From the NCBI GenBank assembly GCA_023390415.1, contig JAEWCW010000197.1:1-19123 (forward strand): a DNA stretch of 19,123 nt. The letters run 5' to 3'. The DNA is from Pseudomonadota bacterium (GTDB lineage: Bacteria > Pseudomonadota > Alphaproteobacteria > Sphingomonadales > Sphingomonadaceae). Numbering within the stretch: position 1 is the stretch's first letter; each line of letters starts with the position of its first letter. Shown piece after piece: positions 1 to 7,134 of this stretch. The notes below the pieces were generated by a model that was not told the DNA's origin, searched no databases, and saw only the letters and a list, made by a program, of their open reading frames with translations. The translations under genes were made by a program, and so were the position numbers.

Positions 1-207
1 CATGACCCACAGGGCCGGGAACACCTGGTTGCCCCAGAAGTGGCCACCGGCCCGCTCGATCGTGATGTTCTCGAAGGTGGTCGGCTGGGTGCCAAAGCCC
101 ACCATCGGGATGTCGAAGTCGATCGAACTGATGGTGACACCCGAGTAGGTGAGCGTGTCGGCCACATAGATATTGCGGAACACGTTGTTGTAGCCGCCGT
201 AGACCGC
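1..207 (-). other. Foreign-looking parallel beta-helix (GH87/mycodextranase-like) fragment joined to xerD
   Basis: These 69 codons continue the xerD frame but look unlike it. They are rich in Asn, Thr, Tyr and Phe, with beta-helix rungs such as YNNVFRNIYVADT, TFENITIERAGG and HFWGNQVFPALWVM. From memory this pattern resembles right-handed parallel beta-helix glycanases (GH87 mycodextranase/alpha-1,3-glucanase); this is recognition by eye, not a search result. GC is roughly 60%, lower than neighbouring genes. There is no start, signal peptide or stop of its own, and the piece reaches the window edge. The junction is sharp at about 205-210. Either two genomes were joined by the assembly or library, or a rearrangement occurred. 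Confidence 0.6.
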
Positions 208-897
208 CACGCCGGCCGCTGCAGCGAGATCGCGCACCAGCTGGTAGAGCCGGACTCGGCTGAGGAACGCCTTCCCCGAGGGGAACATCCAGAGCGAATC
301 GCGGGGCACGTCCTTCGCCCATTCTGCGACGGCGGCGCGGGCGCGGTCCGAGATCGGTACCAGCCGCTCGCGCCCGCCCTTGCCCTTCAGGATCAGGAAC
401 GGGCGATCCGGAGAGACGGCGTTGCGCGGCAGCGAGACCAGCTCGCTCGCGCGGAGGCCCGAGCCGTAGAGCAACTCGATCAGCGCAGCGAGGCGGAGCG
501 CGCCGGGCGCGCCTTCGGCCTTGCGCCGCTCAATCTCGGCGAACAGCGCATCGACCGCGCCGCGATCGAGCACCTTGGGCAGCGGCCGCTCCGAGGCCGG
601 CCGTGGAAGCGCGGCCGACGGATCATCGCCACGGAAACCCTCGTCCTGAAGGAAGCCGAAGAAGCGCCTCAGCGCCGCCGCCTTGCGGGCGACGGTTGCA
701 CGCTTCAGCGGTGCCCAGGCTTCGGCCAAACCCTGGAGCTCTTCGGGCGAGGCGTCAGCGAGGCGACCGGAGAGAAGCTCCGAGGCGCCCCGGAGGTCGC
801 GCTCGTAGGCAAGCAAGGTATTGCGCGCTGCGCCAGCTTCAGCGGCCATCATCTCGAGGAAGGCGGCGATGAGCCTCCGATCCTCGCCCGCGCTCAC
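1..897 (-). CDS. xerD: XerD-type tyrosine recombinase, C-terminus replaced in frame by a foreign segment; runs off window
   Basis: Residues 1-230 read as a XerC/XerD site-specific recombinase, which resolves chromosome dimers at dif. There is an N-terminal SAM-like core-binding domain (NTLLAYERDL, residues 26-35) and the start of the catalytic domain with the first catalytic Arg (GLRASELVSLP, R149) and the catalytic-Lys region (KGKGGRERLVP, K173). The family should continue with an HxLRH block, a second His and the Tyr nucleophile. Instead, from about residue 231 (near position 208) the frame becomes Asn/Thr/aromatic-rich beta-helix sequence with no recombinase motif, and it stays open to base 1. 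The start is GTG at 897-895, inside a GTGA overlap with the upstream gene, so translation is probably coupled. Placement beside aroK fits xerD in sphingomonads. As written the product cannot be an active recombinase. A chimeric contig end is likelier than a real fusion. Confidence 0.8.
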   Translation of the reverse strand, partial: MSAGEDRRLIAAFLEMMAAEAGAARNTLLAYERDLRGASELLSGRLADASPEELQGLAEAWAPLKRATVARKAAALRRFFGFLQDEGFRGDDPSAALPRPASERPLPKVLDRGAVDALFAEIERRKAEGAPGALRLAALIELLYGSGLRASELVSLPRNAVSPDRPFLILKGKGGRERLVPISDRARAAVAEWAKDVPRDSLWMFPSGKAFLSRVRLYQLVRDLAAAAGVAVYGGYNNVFRNIYVADTLTYSGVTISSIDFDIPMVGFGTQPTTFENITIERAGGHFWGNQVFPALWVM

Positions 898-2687
898 AGG
901 CGCATCACCGCCTCGGCCGCGATCATTCGCGCCTCATAGTCGTAGCCGACGCTGCGCAGCGCGCGGACGATCCGGAAGAGGTGCGCAGCCGGCACCTCCG
1001 CCCAGTCGCCTGCCTGCAGGCCGACCGCGGCGAGCAACGCGACCGCGCCGGGGCGGCGGCTGCGCGCCGCGTCATCGAGCGCCCGGGTCCAGCGATTTTC
1101 GAGGCTGAGATCCACGCCATATTCGCCCGCGAGGTCGCCGCCGGCGCGACCGAGGCCGATCAGGGCAGCGACCAGCATCTCGGTGCGCTTGTGGTCGCGA
1201 CTGTCGTCGAGGTCCTGGAAGGCCGCGATAGAGGCGATGGGATCGACGGCTCCCTGCGGCCCGCCGACCGCGAGCAGGCCCCAGGCGCGGGCATCGGCGT
1301 CGCCAGAGGCGACCAGGGTCGCCCAGCGCGCGGCCTCGCGGTCGAGGCCGGCGCTCAACATCGCAGCAATCAACTCGTCCGCATCGCCACCGCGTGCGGA
1401 ATCGACCGGAAGATGGGCGGAGGCGGTCGCGGTGAGGATCAGCCGCCCGTAACGCTGCTGGCCGCCCTCCCCTTCGCCCCACAGCTGGCGGAGCGCCGCC
1501 ACGCGCTGCGCCGGATCGCGGTGGACGAAGGCGGTGCGCAGGCGGCCCGCCGGGGTCTCCGCAACCTCGGCCTGGTCGGTCCGCTCGAAGATCTGGCTCT
1601 GCATCTCGACCAGGGCATTGGACGAGAAGACGCCCAGCGCGGCTGCCACATAGGCCGATTCCACCCTCTGCTCGAACGGCACCATCGGCGCGCGCGCGTG
1701 CCAGGCCTGCACCCGCGGCCCTGCGCCGCGGACCAGCTCCGCTGGGATTTCCATGCCGGTCGCTCCGGCGAGGCCGAAGCGCCAGGCGGTGAGACCGTCC
1801 ACCTCTTGCCACCGGACGGTCGCCGAGCGGCGGCTGTCGGTTCCGGCGCCGACCAGCTTCTCGGCGAGCGCGAGGTCCGCGCCGCCGATCCCGCCGCGAT
1901 TGCGCGCCTCGCCGATCAATTGGCTGGCGCGTGTGGCATCCCCGGCGAGCGCCGAACAAATCGCGTCGGCCAGCCGCCAGACGGGGCGATCGACCAGCGC
2001 GCGGCCGGGTGCCACGATTGGGCAGAGGCCGCCCGGATCGGCGCTCGCGAGCGCGGTATCGAGCGCCGCCTGGATCATCAGCGGCGTGTAGTTGCCGACA
2101 TCGACCGCCTGGACCAGCGAGCGCGCCGCATCGGCCTCGCCCATCCGGACGAGCAGGCTGGCACGCTCGGCGACCCAGTCGACCGGGTGAACGCCTCTCG
2201 GGGCGGGCACCCGCGACATCAGTGCGCGGCGCAGCAGCATCGACACCCAGCGCGAGGCGACCGGGGCGTCGAGCTGACGCATCAGGCTGGCGTGGAAGGC
2301 GCCGCGATCGGTGCCGAACGCGCCCTCGCCCAAGCCCCAGTTGCCCGGGGTCAGCGGGCCGACAATGTCGACCGGGCGGCGGAGCGCCTCGGGGACGTCG
2401 ACATGGTAAGGCGGCGTGAAGCGGGGCAGATCGCGGAGATCGGCAGCGGCGCCGTCCTCGATTGTCGCTTCGTCGGCGCCCGGCGTGGGTGCCGGCGCCA
2501 CCTCGTTCGGCGCCGCCGTTGGGGGCGCAGGCTCCGCGGCGTTGCGCGGCTCCTCCTTCGGCGCGGGCGGCTCTGAGAAGCCGGGCGGAAGCAGCGATTC
2601 GGGCGTGTCCTGGCCAAGGGCCGGCAGTGCGGCCGCGAGCGCGACGACCGCGCCCGCCAGGAGCAGCCTATTTCGCCAGGGCCGCAT
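894..2687 (-). CDS. Secreted Ala-rich protein of unknown function (597 aa)
   Basis: I do not recognise a named family. The N-terminus is a clear Sec signal peptide: Arg-rich MRPWRNR, a hydrophobic stretch at about residues 8-22, and a likely cleavage near ALG-Q. A Pro/Ala/Glu-rich low-complexity linker follows (about residues 30-85). The rest is about 500 residues of Ala/Leu/Arg-rich helical sequence resembling irregular helical repeats (for example VAERASLLVRMGEADAARSL and AMLSAGLDREAARWATLVAS), consistent with a periplasmic alpha-solenoid, though no TPR consensus is obvious. The ATG at 2687 lies 20 bp inside the small upstream membrane-protein gene, and the TGA overlaps the xerD GTG, so the three genes form one leftward operon. 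As I recall, an uncharacterised protein often sits between xerD and aroK in sphingomonads. A role in the envelope is inference from the signal peptide only. Confidence 0.8.
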   Translation of the reverse strand: MRPWRNRLLLAGAVVALAAALPALGQDTPESLLPPGFSEPPAPKEEPRNAAEPAPPTAAPNEVAPAPTPGADEATIEDGAAADLRDLPRFTPPYHVDVPEALRRPVDIVGPLTPGNWGLGEGAFGTDRGAFHASLMRQLDAPVASRWVSMLLRRALMSRVPAPRGVHPVDWVAERASLLVRMGEADAARSLVQAVDVGNYTPLMIQAALDTALASADPGGLCPIVAPGRALVDRPVWRLADAICSALAGDATRASQLIGEARNRGGIGGADLALAEKLVGAGTDSRRSATVRWQEVDGLTAWRFGLAGATGMEIPAELVRGAGPRVQAWHARAPMVPFEQRVESAYVAAALGVFSSNALVEMQSQIFERTDQAEVAETPAGRLRTAFVHRDPAQRVAALRQLWGEGEGGQQRYGRLILTATASAHLPVDSARGGDADELIAAMLSAGLDREAARWATLVASGDADARAWGLLAVGGPQGAVDPIASIAAFQDLDDSRDHKRTEMLVAALIGLGRAGGDLAGEYGVDLSLENRWTRALDDAARSRRPGAVALLAAVGLQAGDWAEVPAAHLFRIVRALRSVGYDYEARMIAAEAVMRL

Positions 2688-2841
2688 TGGTCACATCCTC
2701 CTCGATCGTCCGAAGCGGCACTTCCGTGTCCTTCATCGCCGCCCAGACGATGAGGCCGATCACGAGCAGGAGGATGACGAGGGCAATCGCCGGAAGCGGC
2801 GAACGGCGCCGCCTGGTCGGCGCGAATGTGGTTCTACGCAT
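2668..2841 (-). CDS. Small single-pass membrane protein (57 aa), unknown function
   Basis: A short frame starts at ATG 2841-2839. It encodes a basic N-terminus (MRRTTFAPTRRRR), one strongly hydrophobic helix (about residues 16-35, LPAIALVILLLVIGLIVW) and an acidic tail. By the positive-inside rule the N-terminus is cytoplasmic. A purine-rich AAAAGG lies 6 bases before the ATG on the coding strand. The 3' end overlaps the start of the secreted 597-residue protein by 20 bp, which supports co-translation and a shared role at the envelope. The frame stays open upstream into the antisense of aroK, but that part is a shadow. I know no specific function for it. Confidence 0.65.
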   Translation of the reverse strand: MRRTTFAPTRRRRSPLPAIALVILLLVIGLIVWAAMKDTEVPLRTIEEDVTNAALAK

Positions 2842-2851
2842 GGGCGGCCTT

Positions 2852-2880
2852 TTGCCCCACGAGGACGCGGCATGTATAGC
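2852..2880 (+). promoter_or_regulatory. Candidate sigma-70-like promoter for aroK, -10 overlapping a reverse -10
   Basis: TTGCCC (2852-2857) and TATAGC (2875-2880) are separated by exactly 17 bases. A start of transcription near 2887 would leave almost no leader before the ATG at 2890. Read on the other strand, the overlapping bases 2878-2873 give TATACA, a good -10 for the leftward operon whose first ATG is at 2841, but its -35 (GCGGGC) is poor. The whole divergent gap is under 50 bp, so both promoters must be packed here or lie within the neighbouring genes. Found by eye; no mapped start site. Confidence 0.4.
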
Positions 2881-2889
2881 CCCCGCCGC

Positions 2890-3417
2890 ATGGCCGCCCG
2901 CGCTTCCCGCATCGATCGAAGCATCGCCATCGTCGGCATGATGGGCGCCGGAAAGAGCACGGTCGGGCGGCGGCTGGCGAAGCGGCTTAGCCTCCCCTTC
3001 GCGGACGCCGACGACGAGATCGAGAAGAGCTGCGGCTACACGGTCGCCGAGATTTTCGACCGCTTCGGGGAATCGACCTTTCGCGAAGGCGAACGGCGGG
3101 TGATCGCCCGGCTTGCCGAAGGGCCGCCGCGGGTCATCGCGACCGGCGGCGGGGCCTTCGCCGAAGAGGCGACCCGGCGCCTGATTCTCGAGCGCTGCAT
3201 TACGATCTGGCTCGATGCCGACGTCGAGACCCTGCTCGGAAGGCTCGGCCGGCTCGGCCACCGTCCGCTTCTCAAGGGCCGGGACCCGGCCGAGGCGATT
3301 GCGGAGCTCGCTGCGAAGCGGACGCCGCTCTACGCCGAGGCGCATATCCGTATCCCTACCGGCACTGCGCCGCACGCCGCCATCGTCGATTCGATCTGCC
3401 GGGAGATCGGCGCGTGA
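2890..3417 (+). CDS. aroK: Shikimate kinase
   Basis: Phosphorylates the 3-hydroxyl of shikimate with ATP, the fifth step of the cytoplasmic shikimate pathway. Key elements are the Walker A loop GMMGAGKST, the Asp-rich shikimate site FADADDEIE, the REGE arginine/glutamate motif, the glycine-rich ATGGGAF substrate loop and the lid arginine in HRPLL. At 175 residues from ATG 2890 it has normal family length. ATG 2872 is an in-frame alternative (181 aa) with GAGGA six bases upstream. I prefer 2890 because 2872 would lie upstream of the start site implied by the TTGCCC-N17-TATAGC promoter, although the choice is open. aroK is divergent from the xerD operon. The expected partner aroB does not follow; a convergent antiporter gene ends 22 bp later. 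Confidence 0.93.
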   Translation: MAARASRIDRSIAIVGMMGAGKSTVGRRLAKRLSLPFADADDEIEKSCGYTVAEIFDRFGESTFREGERRVIARLAEGPPRVIATGGGAFAEEATRRLILERCITIWLDADVETLLGRLGRLGHRPLLKGRDPAEAIAELAAKRTPLYAEAHIRIPTGTAPHAAIVDSICREIGA

Positions 3418-3439
3418 GCCAGATCGAGGTGGCGCGCGC
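3414..3439 (+). pseudogene. Possible remnant of the aroB start after aroK
   Basis: The aroK stop overlaps a GTG in a GTGA arrangement (GTG at 3414-3416), the usual way aroB is coupled to aroK. The first eight codons read VSQIEVAR, which resembles the first beta-strand of 3-dehydroquinate synthases. After that, similarity stops and the frame runs antisense through the antiporter gene. This is a short match and could be chance. If real, aroB was cut away and the antiporter segment joined here. Confidence 0.25.
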
Positions 3440-5212
3440 TCAGCCGGGCTCGGGGTCCGACGCGGGCATCGGCCGGGTGATGATCTGGTCCCTGCGCACG
3501 CGCAGGTCCCCTGCTTCCAGCTGCGCCTTCAGCCGCTCGTGATCGCGGGCACGGTAGAGCTGCTCGGTCCGGTCGATCTCCGACTCGTCGACCCCGACCT
3601 TCGCCATTGCCATCCGCGCCATCCGCACCGCCGAATCGAGCACTTCGCGCACCGCGCCCGCGATCGGCGCGTGGCGAAGCTTCAGCAAGGCGCGGCGATC
3701 ATAGGCACGGACGAAAAGCGCCGCCTTGGGGAAGGTCTTGTGCACGGCTTCGAGGAATTCCGGCTCGATCTGATCCCCGTCGGTGCAGAACAGGATCAGC
3801 TCGGCATCGGCGGCGCCGGCCTGGCGGAGCAGGTCGAGCCGGGTACCGTCGCCATAATAGACCTTTGCGCCGAAGCCGCCGGCGACGTCGATCATCTCGA
3901 TATCCGTGTCGACCAGAGTGACGGCGATGCCCTGGGCATTGAGCATCTGGGCGACCGTCTGCCCGAACCGGCCATAGCCGACGATGATCGCGTTGGAGCC
4001 GTCGGCGACGGGGCCGCCGCGCACCTCCTTGTTGACTGGCTCAGCGCGCATCCGCGCCGTCGCCATCATCAGGAACGGCGTCGTCGCCATCGAGAGGGTG
4101 ACGATCGCGCCGAACAGGCTCGCCGCCTCGGGCGCGATCAGGAAGGCGCGCTGGGCCTGGGCGAAGAGGACGAAGCCGAACTCGCCGCCCTGGCTGAGCA
4201 GCACGCCGAGCGCGAGCGCCGGGCGCCAGGCCATGTTGAACGCCAGCGCCAGGCCGGTGATCACCGCCGTCTTGATCGCAATCAGGGCGAGCGCCATCGT
4301 CACGACGAAGACCGGCCGCTCGGCGATGGCCTGGAGGTCGAGCATCATTCCGACGGCGAGGAAGAACAGGCCGAGCAGGATCGATCGGAACGGCTCGACG
4401 TCCGCCTCGAGCTCGTGCCGGTACGGGCTGTCTGCCAGCATCACCCCGGCGATGAAGGCCCCCAGCGCCGTCGAGAGGCCGAGGAGCTCCATTACCGCGG
4501 CGCTTGCGATTACGGTGAATAAGCCGGCGAAGACGAACATCTCGCGCTCGCCGAGATTGCCGATCAGCCGGAACAAGGGCCGGAGGACAAACCGCCCGGC
4601 GATGACCAGGCCGAAAATCGCGGCCACGGTGGACAAAGCGAGCTGCCACCCCGGGGGTCCCCCGGCATCGGCCGGATTGCGCGACATCGCCGCGATGATC
4701 GTGATCAGCGGCACGATCGACAGGTCCTGAAAGAGCAGGATCGAGAAGGCGCGCTCGCCGAACGGAGTCCGCAGCCGCCCCGCGGACTGGAGCAGAGGCA
4801 GGACCTGCGCCGTCGACGACAGGGCCAGCGGAAGCCCGAGCGACAGCGCCGCCGCCAGAGTCGAGCGGGTCGCCAGCCAGACCAGACCAGCAGCCGCGAT
4901 CCCGCACAGTATGACCTGAAGCAGCCCGAAGCCGAAAATGTCTTGGCGCATCCGCCACAGGCGGCTCGGGTTGAGCTCGAGCCCGACCAGGAACAGCAGG
5001 AGCACGATCCCGATCTCGGCAATCTCGAGCATCGTCTCGCCGCCGCTGACCAAGCCGAGCACTTGCGGGCCGACCAACGCCCCGGCGACGAGATAGCCCA
5101 GGGTGGCGCCGAGCCCGAGCCGCCGGAACAGCAGCACGAAGCCCAAGGCGAAACCGAGCAATATGACCCCCTCGGCGAGCAGCGACACCGGCGCGTGCTC
5201 GCCGGCGCTCAT
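3440..5212 (-). CDS. CPA2-family K+/H+ antiporter with C-terminal TrkA-N (RCK) domain, KefB/KefC type
   Basis: Inner-membrane monovalent cation/proton antiporter of 590 residues. Residues 1-385 form the hydrophobic Na+/H+ exchanger domain with about 12 helices, including the conserved LGYLVAGALVGP (38-49), LLLFLVGLELNP (71-82), FQDLSIVPL (161-169), and a late GVLLSQGGEFGFVLF (336-350). Residues about 408-525 form a Rossmann-type TrkA-N domain with the nucleotide loop IIVGYGRFG (409-417), the acidic strand end VDTD (434-437) and YGDGTR. In Kef proteins this domain binds NAD(H) and glutathione or its adducts and gates K+ efflux during electrophile stress; whether this one senses glutathione cannot be seen. 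The ATG overlaps the stop of the NifU-like gene (ATGA), so the two are co-translated. I cannot separate KefB from KefC or other CPA2 branches, so I give no symbol. Confidence 0.9.
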   Translation of the reverse strand: MSAGEHAPVSLLAEGVILLGFALGFVLLFRRLGLGATLGYLVAGALVGPQVLGLVSGGETMLEIAEIGIVLLLFLVGLELNPSRLWRMRQDIFGFGLLQVILCGIAAAGLVWLATRSTLAAALSLGLPLALSSTAQVLPLLQSAGRLRTPFGERAFSILLFQDLSIVPLITIIAAMSRNPADAGGPPGWQLALSTVAAIFGLVIAGRFVLRPLFRLIGNLGEREMFVFAGLFTVIASAAVMELLGLSTALGAFIAGVMLADSPYRHELEADVEPFRSILLGLFFLAVGMMLDLQAIAERPVFVVTMALALIAIKTAVITGLALAFNMAWRPALALGVLLSQGGEFGFVLFAQAQRAFLIAPEAASLFGAIVTLSMATTPFLMMATARMRAEPVNKEVRGGPVADGSNAIIVGYGRFGQTVAQMLNAQGIAVTLVDTDIEMIDVAGGFGAKVYYGDGTRLDLLRQAGAADAELILFCTDGDQIEPEFLEAVHKTFPKAALFVRAYDRRALLKLRHAPIAGAVREVLDSAVRMARMAMAKVGVDESEIDRTEQLYRARDHERLKAQLEAGDLRVRRDQIITRPMPASDPEPG

Positions 5213-5634
5213 CCCCGCGCCCGCCCCGCGGCGTCGGCCACGGCCTCGAAGGCGAGCAGGATCGACGGGTGCCGCGCTGGATGTCGCCGCGCCGCGTCGA
5301 ACAGGTCGAGCCCGGGCCAGTTGCCCGGGTCATCGCGCTGGCCGGCGAGATAGGCTGAGAGACTGTCCCGCGCCTCCGCCAGTTCGTCCGGCGAACGCCC
5401 GATCGCATGCGCGCCCATCAAGGCCGCCGAGGCCTGTCCGAGCGCGCAGGCATTGACCTCCTGCCCGAGCGCCTCGACCCGGCCCTCCCCGTCCAGCCTG
5501 ACGTCCACTGCGACACGGCTTCCACAGACCGGCGACCGCCGCTCGGCGCGCGCGCCCGCATCGGCAAGCGCGCCGAGATGCGGAATATCCGCCGCAAGGC
5601 GAAGGATGTCGCGATTGTAGAGAGGCCGGGCCAC
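5209..5634 (-). CDS. Iron-sulfur cluster assembly scaffold-like protein (NifU N-terminal/IscU-like)
   Basis: A 141-residue protein with the outline of the NifU-N/IscU fold: LYNRDILRLAADIPHLG at the N-terminus, PVCGSR (C37) at the first cluster-ligand position, and the signature NACALGQASAALMGAHA (C63) for the second. The third ligand Cys of IscU is absent and the usual Asp after the first Cys-Gly is Ser. It is therefore a divergent scaffold that may not build clusters in the standard way. I chose GTG 5634 because the homologous region starts right there (VARPLYNRD). The longer ATG frame at 5712 begins inside a dispersed repeat, and its first 26 codons are repeat-derived. It ends in an ATGA overlap with the antiporter gene, so the two form an operon. 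No strong Shine-Dalgarno precedes the GTG. Confidence 0.7.
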   Translation of the reverse strand: MARPLYNRDILRLAADIPHLGALADAGARAERRSPVCGSRVAVDVRLDGEGRVEALGQEVNACALGQASAALMGAHAIGRSPDELAEARDSLSAYLAGQRDDPGNWPGLDLFDAARRHPARHPSILLAFEAVADAAGRARG

Positions 5635-5662
5635 GACCGAGATATAGGCGGTGTGCGCCGCA

Positions 5663-5822
5663 CCGTCACCCACCCGAGCGAGACTGTCACGACCCCCGAG
5701 CGAGACCGTCATCCCAGCGAACGCTGGGATCTCACGGAGAGTCAGGCGGCGCGATTAAGGCAGCCTTGGACGAGCGTGCGAGACTTCTCGTCCTGAGATG
5801 CCAGCCTTCGCTGGCATGACGA
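5663..5822. repeat. REP-like palindrome pair in inverted orientation (copy 1)
   Basis: This holds most of the 189 bp between the scaffold gene and cysS. Tandem short units ending in CGAGCGAGACCGTCA lead into a perfect hairpin, ATCCCAGCG-AA-CGCTGGGAT (5711-5730). Facing it is a second hairpin, ATGCCAGC-CTTC-GCTGGCAT (5798-5817), set in CTCGTCCTGAGAT on its left. The two halves are inverted relative to each other, as in BIME elements. Almost the same arrangement recurs at 7731-7869. No T-run follows either stem, so these are not classical intrinsic terminators, although they could stabilise or end the leftward cysS mRNA. Confidence 0.8.
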
Positions 5823-5823
5823 G

Positions 5824-7134
5824 CTAGGCCCGGCGCCAGGTCGTGCCTTGGGGACCGTCCTCGAGCAGCACGCCCTCGGCGGCGAGCTCGTCCCGGATTC
5901 GGTCCGCCGCTGCGAAGTCGCGATTTTTCTTGGCCTCGGCGCGTTCGGAGATCAGCGCATCGATCCGCGCGTCGCCCTCACCCTGGAACCAGGCGGACGC
6001 GCTGCCTTCGAGGAGTCCGAGCAAGTTCGCGGACGCCCGCAAGGTCGCCGGATCGTCGATCGCCGCCAATCGCGACAGAGCGAGCGGCGTGTTGAGATCA
6101 TCGGCCAGCGCATCGGCAACCCCGGCGTCGATCTCCCCCGCTTCCGCCTCGCCGGCAGCCCGGTAGAGCCGGTCCAGCGTCGCCTTGCTCTGCGCGATCA
6201 GCGACGAGGACCATTCGAGCGGCTGGCGATAATGGGCGGAGAGCAAGGCGAGGCGCAAAGTCTCGCCCTTGTGGCCCTGCTCGAGAAGCTCGCCGACCGT
6301 GACCACGTTGCCGAGGCTCTTCGACATCTTCTCGCCGCCAGCCATCGAGAGGAAGCCGTTATGGACCCAGTAGCGGGCGAGCGGCGCGCCATTATGGGCG
6401 CAGCGGCTTTGCGCAATCTCGTTCTCGTGATGCGGGAAAATGAGGTCGAGCCCGCCGCCATGGATATCGATCGTCTCGCCGAGATGGCGCTCGATCATCG
6501 CCGAGCATTCGATATGCCAGCCGGGCCGGCCCCTGCCCCACGGCGAATCCCAGCCGATCACCCCCTCGGGCGACGGCTTCCACAGCACGAAATCGGCCGG
6601 GTCCTTCTTGTAGGAGGCGACCTCGACCCGGGCCCCGGCGATCATCGCCTCGCGGTCGCGGCGGCCGAGCACACCGTAACCCGGGTCCGAGGGGACGTTG
6701 AAGAGGACGTGCCCGTCCGCCTCATAAGCGTTGCCGGACTCGATCAGCCGCGCGATCATCGCGATCATCGGGCCGATATTGTGGGTCGCATGCGGCGCCA
6801 GGTTCGGCGGCGAGACGCCGAGCGCGCCCATGTCGGCGAGGTAGAAGTCCTCGTAGCGCCTGGTGATTGTCTCCGGATCGACCCCTTCCGCGCGCGCCGC
6901 ATCGATGATCTTGTCGTCGACGTCGGTGACGTTGCGCGCATAGACGAGCGCGCCGGCGCCGTAGCTGTGGCGGAGCAGCCGGGCGAGCACGTCGAAAACG
7001 ACGGCGGGCCGGGCATTGCCGATATGGGCGCGGTTGTAGACGGTCGGGCCGCACACATACATCGTCACCCGGCTCGGATCGGCAGGCTCGAAGACGCGCT
7101 TCTCGCGCGCCTGGGTGTCGTGGAGGCGGATCAT
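5824..7134 (-). CDS. cysS: Cysteinyl-tRNA synthetase
   Basis: Class I aminoacyl-tRNA synthetase that charges tRNA-Cys with cysteine using ATP. The 436-residue product has the HIGH-type motif HIGN (37-40) and KMSKS (269-273). It has the full set of zinc ligands expected from the E. coli enzyme: C28 in MYVCGPT, C210 in GWHIECSAM, and H235 and E239 in FPHHENE. The C-terminal helical DALR-like domain holds ADDLNTPLALSRL and the FAAADRIRDELAAEGV signature near the end. ATG 7134 is right because the family starts just before the first motif (MIRLHDTQ), and it overlaps the cvpA stop as ATGA; the frame continues upstream but is antisense shadow there. Length and motifs are normal, at most slightly short for the family. 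Confidence 0.97.
   Translation of the reverse strand: MIRLHDTQAREKRVFEPADPSRVTMYVCGPTVYNRAHIGNARPAVVFDVLARLLRHSYGAGALVYARNVTDVDDKIIDAARAEGVDPETITRRYEDFYLADMGALGVSPPNLAPHATHNIGPMIAMIARLIESGNAYEADGHVLFNVPSDPGYGVLGRRDREAMIAGARVEVASYKKDPADFVLWKPSPEGVIGWDSPWGRGRPGWHIECSAMIERHLGETIDIHGGGLDLIFPHHENEIAQSRCAHNGAPLARYWVHNGFLSMAGGEKMSKSLGNVVTVGELLEQGHKGETLRLALLSAHYRQPLEWSSSLIAQSKATLDRLYRAAGEAEAGEIDAGVADALADDLNTPLALSRLAAIDDPATLRASANLLGLLEGSASAWFQGEGDARIDALISERAEAKKNRDFAAADRIRDELAAEGVLLEDGPQGTTWRRA

Noticed and set aside
981..2576. Long plus-strand open frame opposite the 597-residue secreted protein (and similar long antisense frames at 5848-7245, 7893-9575, 10996-12276 and 12968-14470)
   Set aside because: These are mirror frames of high-GC genes. 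Their translations are Arg/Ala/Gly/Asp-rich with no domains, and the opposite strand has clear conserved proteins.
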